Shown here: piece after piece, positions 34,200 to 42,963 of the stretch | How positions within the stretch are numbered: the stretch's first letter is position 1 | Layout: each line of letters begins with the position of its first letter | Source: CAYJFG01 sp051881695 | GTDB lineage: Bacteria; Bacillota; Clostridia; Oscillospirales; Acutalibacteraceae | Reading direction: 5' to 3' | Assembly: GCA_051881695.1 (NCBI GenBank) | Contig: JBJEQJ010000008.1 | Span: 98,605-162,604, forward strand | DNA length: 64,000 bases | Program-made: the position numbers and the translations under genes | Notes under the pieces: generated by a model | Seen by the model: the letters and a program-made list of their open reading frames with translations, nothing else | What the model was told of the DNA's origin: nothing | Databases searched by the model: none

Positions 34200-36188
34200 T
34201 TATGATGATTTTAGTTTTCCGTTAAAACGTAAATTCGTACTGAATATACCGCCTGCCAAAGGCATTTCGGCTTCTCGGTCTGTGCCCTCAACCCAGATTT
34301 TCACTCGTATATGTGATTTATAAGATGTAGTTCCGCCGGATTCTCCGCTTGACACTAATTGAGTAATCGGAATTTCGATTGCTTCGTCGGTTGTTTTCGC
34401 CGTTGTTAGTGTGCTTAACGCAGTTTCTCCTGATTTATAGTATTTATAGCTTCCTTCTTTTGCACCATTATCAGTAAAATCATATGCAGAGCCTTGATAA
34501 ATATATAATCCTGCATATTCATTTGTAGCAGAAACACCGAAGATGCCATTATTAAACGTTATATAATAACCATCTGAGCTTTTAAGCATTGGCCAGGTTG
34601 AAGTACCGGCTTTCTTAGTTTCTAAGGTAAACTCAGACGCAGTATTTGAAGTGGTTATTTTTCCTTTTTCTATAGCCAGAAATTTTCCGTTCATGAGTGA
34701 TTTAAAGGTATATACTCCGTTTGAATTGCTTACGGTAAACAATTGATTTGGCATCGGATTTACAGGAACAAGCACATCATTGCTGTCTTTTTCCATAGAA
34801 AGCCTTACCGAAGAGACATTTGAGGTGCCTACTGTAAGTCCGTAAGCTACGTTACTTGTATCAGATACTCCGCCGGTAATAACTACCATATTGCCGTCTT
34901 CAATACTGTAGCCGGGCAATGTAGTTCCTGTTGGATTTTCTCCGGCACCGCCGATTATATTACCGGGATTTTTGCTGTTGTAAAATACAAAACCGATAAC
35001 CTTTAATTCCGTAACTTTGCCACCGTCACCAAAAGTGCATTGAACTAAAACTTGGAATCTGTCTATGCTGCTAAAAAACGACGAATTATCAGAACTAACA
35101 ACTAATTTTGACCATTCATTATCAATTGCCGGATTGGAGTAATTAATATTCTTGCCACCGTCAAAGTAAGCGCCAACCCAAGCATTAGTGATATCATCGT
35201 TATTATAATATGTATAGCAATCGTGCTCTTGAGCACCTTTATAAGCTGTATTAACATTTATTGATGCATCTTTTTCTGCTATTAATATAGCATGGTCAAC
35301 CTGTGTATTTGCAACTACATCAACAGCCGCTACATAAGTACCGTTTTCTCTTTGATAAACTGTTCTGCTCTGCGGAGCCGCTAACAATGGGTTTTGACCT
35401 GCTGCAGTATGACCTTCCCAAAGGCGGTATCCGCTATCCGGCAGACCGGATAAACCAAAAGTACTATCAGGATCGTTAGGGTCAAAAGATCCACTGCCGT
35501 CCTGATGAATTTCTGACGGGATAGGAGTTAAATTTCCGCTTTTTGTAAGCTGATAATTTTCATTAGGAACCCAAACATATTTTAAGTTTTCCGTTTCGGT
35601 CTTTTCTCCCGTTTCCGGGTCTTTTGCTTCGGTAACGTCAAAAAACGCTACTCTTGCGGCACCGGCTATATAATCCTTTGAAAAAGTACCGAAGTCGCTT
35701 TTTCTTTGAATAGTAGCCTTCTGTACACCGGTTGTTTTGTCAACATCGAGCGGCAACAACATACTGTCTTGTCTTAAGTAAACCTCAAGGTCCTGGTCGG
35801 CGCTGAACCATATATCCTCTACATAATAGTCACCGGATTCGCCGTAGCGTGCTGCTATCGGGTCACGCTTGCTTTGCCAAATACCGGCCGCATCTTTAAG
35901 AGGGACACCCGAAGCTCTGTTAAGTGCCGGAATGAAGAAATTGGTACCGTCACCTGTAATTAACGGAAACTTGAAATTCTCGGTAATCGTTCTGCTAATT
36001 GCAGTATCAAAAGAGGCATTGTCAAAAGAAGCTTTAAGTCCCTCTCCGGATATTGCCGTAACGGTGATTCCGTTAGCAGTTGATTCCTGCTTACTTGTAA
36101 ACCAAGCAACAACCGCAATAAAAACAGTGACAACGAGCACCAAAGCAAGTATTAAGTTTTTGAATATTCTGTTGTCTGACTTATCCAT
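34200..36188 (-). CDS. Large TasA-like SipW-dependent protein with lectin-like insertion
   Basis: A 662-residue secreted protein whose leader ends in AVVAWFTS (about residues 25-32). Its N-terminal 240 residues match the 313-residue paralogue (NFFIPALNRASG, FGTFSKDYIAGAARVAF, YVWVPNENYQL). A central region contains a beta-trefoil-like stretch with VYTFKSLMNGKFLAIEKG and GYYITFNNGIFGVSA, suggestive of a lectin-like insertion. The family motif VKIWVEGTDREAEMPLAGG comes near the C-terminus, so the insertion splits the family fold. It is 16 bases from its downstream neighbour and follows GGAG. Confidence 0.78.
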   Translation of the reverse strand: MDKSDNRIFKNLILALVLVVTVFIAVVAWFTSKQESTANGITVTAISGEGLKASFDNASFDTAISRTITENFKFPLITGDGTNFFIPALNRASGVPLKDAAGIWQSKRDPIAARYGESGDYYVEDIWFSADQDLEVYLRQDSMLLPLDVDKTTGVQKATIQRKSDFGTFSKDYIAGAARVAFFDVTEAKDPETGEKTETENLKYVWVPNENYQLTKSGNLTPIPSEIHQDGSGSFDPNDPDSTFGLSGLPDSGYRLWEGHTAAGQNPLLAAPQSRTVYQRENGTYVAAVDVVANTQVDHAILIAEKDASINVNTAYKGAQEHDCYTYYNNDDITNAWVGAYFDGGKNINYSNPAIDNEWSKLVVSSDNSSFFSSIDRFQVLVQCTFGDGGKVTELKVIGFVFYNSKNPGNIIGGAGENPTGTTLPGYSIEDGNMVVITGGVSDTSNVAYGLTVGTSNVSSVRLSMEKDSNDVLVPVNPMPNQLFTVSNSNGVYTFKSLMNGKFLAIEKGKITTSNTASEFTLETKKAGTSTWPMLKSSDGYYITFNNGIFGVSATNEYAGLYIYQGSAYDFTDNGAKEGSYKYYKSGETALSTLTTAKTTDEAIEIPITQLVSSGESGGTTSYKSHIRVKIWVEGTDREAEMPLAGGIFSTNLRFNGKLKSS

Positions 36189-36208
36189 CTTAATACTCCT
36201 TGTTACGA

Positions 36209-38458
36209 TTATTCAATGTTTTGCAGTTCCTCTTTAGTAAACATTTTTGCTCTTGCTTTTTTCTTAACCTCTCGCACTTCAAGACGAGCTTTCTTTCTGG
36301 CTGCAGAAACGTCCTTAGCTGCCTGAGCACGAATTTCTTTTATCTTTCTATTATACTCCTGGTTAAGCTCCTTTTCAAGCTTAGCTAGCTTTGCCTTGAA
36401 CTTTCTTTCCTCTACGCTGTATGCCTTGTCTTTCTCTTTGTTTACAGCTGCTATGCGGCTTTCATAATGCTTTTTGAGGTTTTCTGTTTGTTTGTTATTT
36501 TCAGCAAAGATGCTTTGCTTTTCCTTATCAAAAGCAACCTGACGGCTTGCAGACTGTGCTTCAAAGTCCTTTTTTGCCTGTGAAATTGCCATTTCGCTGT
36601 TTTGCTTTGCAAGCGCCACCTTTTGCTCACATTTTTCGTTTGTTTCTTCAATTATGCGGTCAAACTGAGCCTTGTCGCTTCTGATTTTATCTTCATATGA
36701 CTGTTTCTGATTAGAAAGCTGAGATTCGTAGGAGCTTTTCTGCTCAGAAATTTTATTTTCATACGAGTTTTTCTGTTCTGAAAGCTGCTGTTCATACGAT
36801 TCTTTTTGTGTACGAACATCATATTCATGCTGTTCTTTTTCTTTTTGCAGAGAATCCTTCAGCTGTGCGTTGTCTGCTGTTAAGCCTTCAATCTTTGTGG
36901 CTTGCTGTGCAATAGTTTCTGCCTGTGAAGCTACCTCAGCCTCAAGGCTGGATATTCTCTCTCTGCAGCGGGCTAATTGCTCATTTAATGAAGCAATTTC
37001 TGCCTTCAATTCTTTTACTGTATTTTCAAGCTCTGCAACCTTTGCCTTTAATTGCTCGTTTTCTTCTGTCAGAGCTTTTACTGCAGCCTTAAGCTGAGCG
37101 TTCTCTTCTTCAAGCTCGGCAATTCTTGCGAGATGCTGTTTGATTTCTTCATTAAGTCTTTCAATTTCTGCCTTTTGCTCTTCAATAATTGCTTCAAGCT
37201 CTTTGATTTTCTTTTCAGCCTCAAGCAATTTGAGCTTTGTTTTTGCAAGCTCATCTTCGAGCTTTTCATTCTGCTCAGTTAAGGCAGCCACCTGACCGCG
37301 GAGAACAAGAATCTGCTGTTCACGCTGGTCAATTATCATTTTTAAGTTCTTTATCTCTGCGTTTAATTCACGAATTTTCTTTTCTCTTTCGCGAATCTCC
37401 TTAAGATAGCCGTCCATCTCCTCCTGACGCTCGGCATAAACCTGTGCTTCTATAATTTTACGCAAATCTTCAGCCGGACGCTGTTTTTCTTCTTCTAAAC
37501 GCAAATTTTCTTCATTATACTTTTCATCGAGCATTCTGCGTAAGCCGGGGTTTGTGCTTATTGACATCATAAAATGCTCAAAGCTCATAGAAAGATACAA
37601 ATCCTTCTTTATCTGCTCCGGCATCTCGCCCGAAAACTCTTCGCCGACAATTTCAAAGCCGGGTTTTTTGTAGCTATCTATAAAGTTCCATAGCTCAACA
37701 GCCTTTTTAAAGTTAGGATTTTTCTTTAAAAGGTTAGTTTGCTGGAGAGGCGGTCTTACCGGGGTAGTTTTTGCAAGAGTCTTCATAAGGGGCGTTGCGA
37801 GGAAGTCGTTTAATGTTCTGCGGATTCTGCGGATACGGTCGAAGTCTGAAAGTGTGGAAACGTCAACATCCAAATCCTCCGCTAAAGCTTCGTGGCTTTC
37901 ATTTGTATAATTAATGCTGAAATCCACAACCTGCTGGTTCATATTCAAATGGCGTTTCATCTGAATATTATTATAAGAATCTGTAGGAGCTTGCTTAAGG
38001 TTAGAATATTTGTCATCAACAAAACGAAGAGTATTATTAATAAGTGTAATTAACACTCTGTTTTCGTAAATTTCAAAGCTTTCTTCTCTTTCAATATTTA
38101 AAATTTTATTCGGAGTTACCTTATCGCCCTCAACCTTAGCAATAAAATTAGTGTGCTGAGCTAAATGCTTTACAGAATCTGTTGTTATTTTTTTTGCCTT
38201 TTCAACACGAACAACATTATCAACCTGCTTAATAAAGCGGCGCTGCTCGTCAATAGCCTTTTGAATGTATGGCAATGCCTCTTCTATGGCTATTACCCAG
38301 TCCATATCGATAACCTTTTCATTGGTTTTACCGGTAAGTACATCCTCTCCTTTGTCGGAGTCTGCCATACAGCCTTCAAGATAATGGTGAGTAAAATCTT
38401 GATTTAACAGCTCCTGCATATACATATATGCTCGGTAATATTTGCTAAAATCCTTCAT
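36209..38458 (-). CDS. DUF2357-like protein fused to a long coiled coil
   Basis: A 749-residue cytoplasmic protein with no signal or membrane helix. Residues 1-310 resemble the DUF2357 domain found beside McrB-type NTPases: ILNIEREESFEIYENRVLITLINNTLR (key E132, N133, R134) is its most recognisable block. From about 325 to the end is a nearly unbroken coiled coil with heptads, including repeats of SYEQQLSEQKNSYENK type (about 555-600), ending in a basic tail. I see no PD-(D/E)xK nuclease motif of the McrC kind. It lies between the secreted proteins and the AAA+ gene, whose partner it probably is. A structural role, for example linking the NTPase to the secretion site, is inference. Confidence 0.75.
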   Translation of the reverse strand: MKDFSKYYRAYMYMQELLNQDFTHHYLEGCMADSDKGEDVLTGKTNEKVIDMDWVIAIEEALPYIQKAIDEQRRFIKQVDNVVRVEKAKKITTDSVKHLAQHTNFIAKVEGDKVTPNKILNIEREESFEIYENRVLITLINNTLRFVDDKYSNLKQAPTDSYNNIQMKRHLNMNQQVVDFSINYTNESHEALAEDLDVDVSTLSDFDRIRRIRRTLNDFLATPLMKTLAKTTPVRPPLQQTNLLKKNPNFKKAVELWNFIDSYKKPGFEIVGEEFSGEMPEQIKKDLYLSMSFEHFMMSISTNPGLRRMLDEKYNEENLRLEEEKQRPAEDLRKIIEAQVYAERQEEMDGYLKEIREREKKIRELNAEIKNLKMIIDQREQQILVLRGQVAALTEQNEKLEDELAKTKLKLLEAEKKIKELEAIIEEQKAEIERLNEEIKQHLARIAELEEENAQLKAAVKALTEENEQLKAKVAELENTVKELKAEIASLNEQLARCRERISSLEAEVASQAETIAQQATKIEGLTADNAQLKDSLQKEKEQHEYDVRTQKESYEQQLSEQKNSYENKISEQKSSYESQLSNQKQSYEDKIRSDKAQFDRIIEETNEKCEQKVALAKQNSEMAISQAKKDFEAQSASRQVAFDKEKQSIFAENNKQTENLKKHYESRIAAVNKEKDKAYSVEERKFKAKLAKLEKELNQEYNRKIKEIRAQAAKDVSAARKKARLEVREVKKKARAKMFTKEELQNIE

Positions 38459-38560
38459 AAATTTTACTCACCCTTTTAATAGTTTTTAATTTTGTCAGTA
38501 GCAGAAGCCACTCAAACTCTCTCCTGTCAACAATCAGGAGCAATGAAAGCTTGAAAAGTA

Positions 38561-40102
38561 TTATACTAACTTCTTAAGCATTCTCAGGTAGTCTTTACAT
38601 TCACCCATATTTTCCTCACCAAAGAGTTCGTCAAGATAAGCGCAAAGACCGTCAATTTCATCTCTGATATAAGATAAGTTCAATGACTCAAACTTTCTGA
38701 ATACCTTTCTTGCAAGTACATAGTCAAAGCCGTCAATTTCAGTTCCGCCGCAGCCTACATATGCCGGAATGTACTCTCTCATCTGCTTAACAATACGGTT
38801 ACCGAAAGCTATGCGGAAATGCTTGATAACATAGTCATCGAGGAGATTAACCTTCTTAAGCAATTCCTGTGAAACCTGATTTTCAGCCTTTGCCTTGTCA
38901 AGCAGTGCTTCAAAGTGCTTGTAGTTGATAGGTACAGCGTCTGTATCGGGAGCCTCGAAAGGAACACCCTTTGTGTTAATATCAATAGGCATTGCACGGT
39001 CATATACCTTATCTGTGATAGCAAACGTAGAGTCATCGTTGTTTGCAGTACCGATATACCACATATTCGGCGGAATTGTAAGCTGACCGTTATTAAGGTG
39101 TGCAGGGTCTGTTGACCAAGCGTTTGGAACGATGTCAACTACCCACTCATTACGTGAAGGCATTTCAAGAATTGAAAGCATTTCAGCAAAGTAATACTCA
39201 ACTCTCGCGATGTTCATCTCGTCGAGGATAACTGCATATACATTCTCGTTATATGAAGCCTCATACATTGCTCTTAAAAGCTCAGTTTCATTATATTTCT
39301 TTGTGAACTCGTTGAAGTAACCGAACAGCTCACTTCTGTCACGCCATGACGGCTGTACAGACGCAATAACTGCGTCGTTCTTTATAAACTTACCAAAGGC
39401 ATACGGAAGAGAAGTTTTACCTGTACCGGAGATACCTTGTAAGATGATAAGTCTTGTAGAAGCGAAGGCTGCAATAAACAGACGAATTATCTTAATGTCA
39501 TAATAGAGCTTCAGCTTGGAGCAAGCGAAAAGTCTGAAACGGTCGCAAAGCTCCGGAAGAGTAATTTCATTATCATAAATCGGCGGTACATATGTACTCC
39601 ACAAATCGTCGATTTCGTTGAGCTTGTAGAAACGAGGTTCGCCCTGAGCATCTTTCTCGCCGTCTGTGAGAGATTCCATCTCTTCGCCGGTAAGCTCTGA
39701 AATCTCGTTGGGGTTAAGGCCAATCTGAGAAACCTTCATAGAGAGGATTTTATCCTTTTCTAGGTTTAGCCTCATAACTTCTTTATTTAAAGCGTTTACT
39801 TCGTCTACAAGGTCGTTAGTGTCTTTAACCTTTTTGCGGAAACGAACAAACTTTTTTAAAGACAATACAATAAGGAAAACGAAAAGGGCAAGTACTGCTG
39901 CAAGCAAAATAATTGCTATTATTGCGATAACCCAAGATAATCCGCCAAGCTCTGTTGTATAGTTGTCAATAATTTTCAGATAAGCCGGGAAATCGAACAT
40001 ACCGCCGATACCGTTAAAAAGGCCAAGAATTATTGACCATAGCGACCAGAAAAACTGGCCTAAAAATTCGAATAGAAAATCAAAAATAGTGTCCACGTTC
40101 AT
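38561..40102 (-). CDS. Membrane-anchored McrB-type AAA+ NTPase
   Basis: A 513-residue protein. Two hydrophobic segments lie at the N-terminus (about 8-32 and 55-82), followed by a short coiled coil (about 95-125) and an AAA+ core of the McrB clade: Walker A GISGTGKT (223-230), VQPSWRDRSELFGYFN (249-264), Walker B VILDEMNIARVEYYFAE (291-307) and GTANNDD (351-357), whose N354-D357 correspond to the McrB NxxD signature. The DNA-recognition domain of McrB is replaced by the membrane anchor. ATG 40102 lies only one base after AAGGAG; GTG 40096 has a better spacing of seven and may be the real start. GTP rather than ATP use is possible, as in McrB. The role here is unknown. Confidence 0.85.
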   Translation of the reverse strand: MNVDTIFDFLFEFLGQFFWSLWSIILGLFNGIGGMFDFPAYLKIIDNYTTELGGLSWVIAIIAIILLAAVLALFVFLIVLSLKKFVRFRKKVKDTNDLVDEVNALNKEVMRLNLEKDKILSMKVSQIGLNPNEISELTGEEMESLTDGEKDAQGEPRFYKLNEIDDLWSTYVPPIYDNEITLPELCDRFRLFACSKLKLYYDIKIIRLFIAAFASTRLIILQGISGTGKTSLPYAFGKFIKNDAVIASVQPSWRDRSELFGYFNEFTKKYNETELLRAMYEASYNENVYAVILDEMNIARVEYYFAEMLSILEMPSRNEWVVDIVPNAWSTDPAHLNNGQLTIPPNMWYIGTANNDDSTFAITDKVYDRAMPIDINTKGVPFEAPDTDAVPINYKHFEALLDKAKAENQVSQELLKKVNLLDDYVIKHFRIAFGNRIVKQMREYIPAYVGCGGTEIDGFDYVLARKVFRKFESLNLSYIRDEIDGLCAYLDELFGEENMGECKDYLRMLKKLV

Positions 40103-40198
40103 TCTCCTTTTAATGTACTTAAAAAGGTTTGTTCTTTGTAAATCCTACGTCAGGTTTGCTGACAGCTCCTTTTATAAGGAGTATTTGCGGAATTTTAC

Positions 40199-40241
40199 GG
40201 TAAATCTTCTCTGTACTGCTGACATACAGAAAAGATTTACC
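40199..40241 (-). promoter_or_regulatory. Extended hairpin between the second sipW and the AAA+ gene
   Basis: GGTAAATCTT (40199-40208) pairs with AAGATTTACC (40232-40241), with a further inner stem CTGTA/TACAG. It sits in the 169-base gap downstream of the signal peptidase with no T-run on the minus strand. A processing site or attenuator are both possible. A second small stem CTCCTT/AAGGAG lies at 40167-40181. Confidence 0.45.
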
Positions 40242-40271
40242 AAATTTTCCTCTGCGTCAAAATATCAAAAT

Positions 40272-41012
40272 TTAATTTGAAATTTCTTCTTTTTTTACAG
40301 CAGGCTCTTTTTCTTGCTCCTGCACATTTTCCTGCGTGCTTAGCTGTGCATTTTGCTTAGCTATGTAGCTTTCAAGAGCCTCTCTCATTTGTTCTTCTGT
40401 CAGGCCGTTTGCCTTAGCATTAATTGCGGCGGCAGCGTGCGCTGCCTCGTCAAGCGCTTTTTCTTTGTTATATTCAATAAGATTGCGTATAACGCGAAAT
40501 ACCTGATACAGGAAGAACAGTATTAGCGGCAGAAGCACCACAAGGAAGAATCCCATCTGGCTTGTTAAGAAATCGTACGGTGTACCCCAGCCTTTAAAGC
40601 AGGTGCCCTCGTACTTTGCAACAATGTCAATTTCCATAACAGGCTCGGGGTCAACATCAGGTGCGTTATCGCCGCGGGTAATATACATTTTTACTCCCTC
40701 GGTGGTTTTTATCTCGGCTATGCGGTGGGTGTTGAATACAACATTGCCGTCAATTTCTGTACGGAACGTAATAACATCGCCCACAGCAAAGGTTGTGCCG
40801 GGTGTTACCACCTTATCAATAATAAGGTCGCCCTTATCAAAGGCAGGAACCATTGAATCGGACTGAACGCTTACGGGAGAATATCCCAGCAGATTGGGGA
40901 ATCCCTCCGACTTACTCGTCAAGGCGAGCATAGTAACAACGATAGATACTGCCAGCAAGACGATGACAAGTATGTCGATTAATACGTTTAATATTTTTTT
41001 GAGTATTTGCAT
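40272..41012 (-). CDS. sipW: SipW-type signal peptidase I (copy 2)
   Basis: A 246-residue signal peptidase of the same SipW class as the enzyme at 25905. The N-terminal helix is at about 8-30, the catalytic serine is Ser53 in SVQSDSMVP and the histidine is His96 in NTHRIAEI; RGDNAPDVDPEPV forms the conserved C-terminal box. A second helix (about 150-175) and a long cytoplasmic tail rich in A, E and Q follow. It lies directly downstream of the TasA-like gene at 41090, so that protein is its likely main substrate, while copy 1 may serve the adhesins. Copies differ widely outside the active site. Confidence 0.92.
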   Translation of the reverse strand: MQILKKILNVLIDILVIVLLAVSIVVTMLALTSKSEGFPNLLGYSPVSVQSDSMVPAFDKGDLIIDKVVTPGTTFAVGDVITFRTEIDGNVVFNTHRIAEIKTTEGVKMYITRGDNAPDVDPEPVMEIDIVAKYEGTCFKGWGTPYDFLTSQMGFFLVVLLPLILFFLYQVFRVIRNLIEYNKEKALDEAAHAAAAINAKANGLTEEQMREALESYIAKQNAQLSTQENVQEQEKEPAVKKEEISN

Positions 41013-41044
41013 TTAACGGGGTCTCCAATCATAAGGCTTTGTTT

Positions 41045-41086
41045 TGTAAAAAACAACTAAAAGTTTATAGTGAAAAACAAAGCTCA
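41045..41086 (-). promoter_or_regulatory. Hairpin behind the main TasA-like gene
   Basis: GCTTTGTTTT and AAAACAAAGC-type arms flank an AT-rich loop in the 77 bases between the TasA-like stop (41090) and the second signal peptidase. A leaky terminator here would let the subunit be made in excess over the enzymes downstream. The arms are short and the T-run is poor. Confidence 0.4.
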
Positions 41087-41089
41087 AAA

Positions 41090-41884
41090 TTAAGAATTAG
41101 TATCCTCTACTGTTGCGCCGGAAACGCTAATTGAGATGTCACCGATTAACTGACCAGCATTTGTATCATAGCAGTCGGTATCCTGTCCTTCAAACCATAC
41201 ATACAGTTTGTAGTATTTAGCGCCTCCCAATTGAGCACTACCGGTTTTTCCTGCCAACTGTCCAACATTAACAGTAAGTTGATTAGAAGCTTTTATAGAA
41301 GTTACGTCTGTTGAATCAGTTCCTGAAACAGCATCGTAAGTATCTCCCTCAGAATCAAAAATGCTACCAGCAAAAGTTTTTCCCGCAACTGCAGCGCCCT
41401 CTGAAGTAACCTCTACCAAAGCCATTCTCGCATAAGCGTTAGAAAGCCCGCTAATAGTAATAGTCACATCCTTAACAGCTGCCGAACCTTTGTTAGCTAC
41501 ATTCAGTTCTTCTTTGAATACATAACTAGCAAGGTCACTATCAGCAATTTTTGTGAAAGTATCACCGCTTGTCGGAACTATTGCGTCATAAGCACCCTTT
41601 GCGGCAGCTTCTGCGCTGTACCAATTTGCACCGTCTGCTGATGAAGCAGGTCTTAAAACCTTGTTATCCATTCCATAGTGGATTTCTTGCTTCCAATCCT
41701 TACCGCTTTTTGAAATAACTAGCTCAGAAGCCCTCGAAGTTTTAACATTCAAGCCGTCTGCGGTTGTAGTTGTACTTGATGTAAACCATGCAAATGTTGC
41801 AGAGCCTACAGCAACTGCTGATACGAGCAGCATTGCAACGGAAGATAATAACGCTTTCTTCCTAAAGCTTTTTTGTGTTTTCAT
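41090..41884 (-). CDS. TasA-like SipW-dependent protein, candidate major fibre subunit
   Basis: A 264-residue secreted protein with the clearest TasA/camelysin-type leader: MKTQKSFRKKALL, a hydrophobic helix and GSATFAWFTSS (about residues 27-37). The mature part is small, alanine/serine/threonine-rich and predicted beta-sandwich, with VLRPASSADG and, near the C-terminus, YVWFEGQDTDC. Its size, simple single-domain form, strong AGGAGG ribosome site and position just before a signal peptidase resemble the Bacillus tasA-sipW pair, so I propose it as the main polymerising subunit. Orthology to TasA itself cannot be shown by eye. Confidence 0.8.
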   Translation of the reverse strand: MKTQKSFRKKALLSSVAMLLVSAVAVGSATFAWFTSSTTTTADGLNVKTSRASELVISKSGKDWKQEIHYGMDNKVLRPASSADGANWYSAEAAAKGAYDAIVPTSGDTFTKIADSDLASYVFKEELNVANKGSAAVKDVTITISGLSNAYARMALVEVTSEGAAVAGKTFAGSIFDSEGDTYDAVSGTDSTDVTSIKASNQLTVNVGQLAGKTGSAQLGGAKYYKLYVWFEGQDTDCYDTNAGQLIGDISISVSGATVEDTNS

Positions 41885-41963
41885 AGGTTTTTCCTCCTAA
41901 TTTTTTCCTCTTGCACGCAGAGGATTTTTTAAATTTTATATCCAACGGTAAACACAATATGGG

Positions 41964-42776
41964 TTATGTCTGCAGCGGCTCATCGTCCTCAGCAATGCCG
42001 AAGAGCATCTGCATACGCATAAAGCCTCCCATAATGTCGTTTACACATTCAGGATCGTTCCCCTCAACCCAGGCTACTATGGTGTATTTATCTGACTGCC
42101 CGGGTTTGATGTCCTTAGTTTCGGTTGACATAACACGAGTATCTGTAATAAACTTTGTCGTATTTTCCTCCGCCTCTTCAGACTTATATTTACGCTTTGC
42201 GTAAATTTCCGGTTCACCGTTTTTGTAAACCATAATTCTTACTGCCTCGTCCATACTTTTTGCTACGCCCTGTATGTCCAAATTGCCTTTATATGTAAGC
42301 TTTTCTGTTCCGGCGTTATGAACGTAGAACGTATATGCAAGGTAGTTTTTACCGTTATGGCTTCCGTCTTTTGCGTCAAGCTCCTTTAATGGGAGCCAAT
42401 CATATGTAATATTTGTTACGTCCTGTACCTTGTCGGCACTTAAAATTGTAGTACCTTTTTCTATATCGTTTACTTCGCTTATAACAATTCCCTTTGTTCT
42501 TGCTCCTCTTTCAACGCCGACAACAAGGTCGCCGTACTGAGAAACAAAGGTGGATATAATCCAGAGAATTAACAATAATAAAACTAACGTTGACAAAATC
42601 CAAAATACACGTCTGCGCCAAAGCTGAGTTTTTGTAAGCTCTGCGGCACTTCTGCGCGCTGAAAATCTTTGGAATATACTTTTTCCCTTTAGCTGCTGTT
42701 TTCTGGCGTCGTCATTAAGCTTTGCTAAGTCAGAAGGCGTAAACTGTTCCTCTGCTTTTTTCTTTTTATTAAACAA
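41964..42776 (-). CDS. Membrane-anchored TasA-family paralogue with cytoplasmic domain
   Basis: A 270-residue protein starting with TTG (AGGAGG eight bases upstream). About 55 basic, charged residues precede one hydrophobic helix (about 57-80). The outside part has YLAYTFYVHNAGTEKLTYKGN and YTIVAWVEGNDPECVNDIMGG near the C-terminus, so it belongs to the cluster's family. Unlike the others it has no A-W-F leader end and has a long inner domain, so it is probably not cleaved and could fix the fibre base to the membrane and touch the AAA+/coiled-coil machinery. That role is inference. Confidence 0.75.
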   Translation of the reverse strand: MFNKKKKAEEQFTPSDLAKLNDDARKQQLKGKSIFQRFSARRSAAELTKTQLWRRRVFWILSTLVLLLLILWIISTFVSQYGDLVVGVERGARTKGIVISEVNDIEKGTTILSADKVQDVTNITYDWLPLKELDAKDGSHNGKNYLAYTFYVHNAGTEKLTYKGNLDIQGVAKSMDEAVRIMVYKNGEPEIYAKRKYKSEEAEENTTKFITDTRVMSTETKDIKPGQSDKYTIVAWVEGNDPECVNDIMGGFMRMQMLFGIAEDDEPLQT

Positions 42777-42817
42777 TTCTTATTCCTCCTGACTTTTTGT
42801 AAAAGGCTGTTTGCAAT

Positions 42818-42952
42818 GAATTTGCCTCCCTTATTAAAAGGGAGAATAACCGCAAGGCGGTGGTGGGATTTAATTTTATGAATAAGCTTTTCTTTTTGAA
42901 TCCTCCCTGTCACACTTTGCGTGACCTTCCTTGTCCAAGGGAGTTTGCTTCT
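42818..42952. repeat. Imperfect palindromic (MITE-like) repeat
   Basis: A left arm (42818-42872, with CCTCCCTT and CCGCAAGGCGG) and an inverted, diverged right arm (42898-42952, with TCACACTTTGCGTGA and CCAAGGGAG) form a long imperfect hairpin in the gap between two surface genes. A related block with CACGCTTTGCGTG is at 63250-63358. Similar small palindromic elements are scattered in many clostridial genomes. Confidence 0.6.
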
Positions 42953-42963
42953 GAATTAAGCTT

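Noticed and set aside
36209..38458. Coiled-coil protein as an SMC or Rad50-type ATPase
   Set aside because: There is no Walker A or ABC signature at either end; the N-terminal half instead resembles DUF2357.
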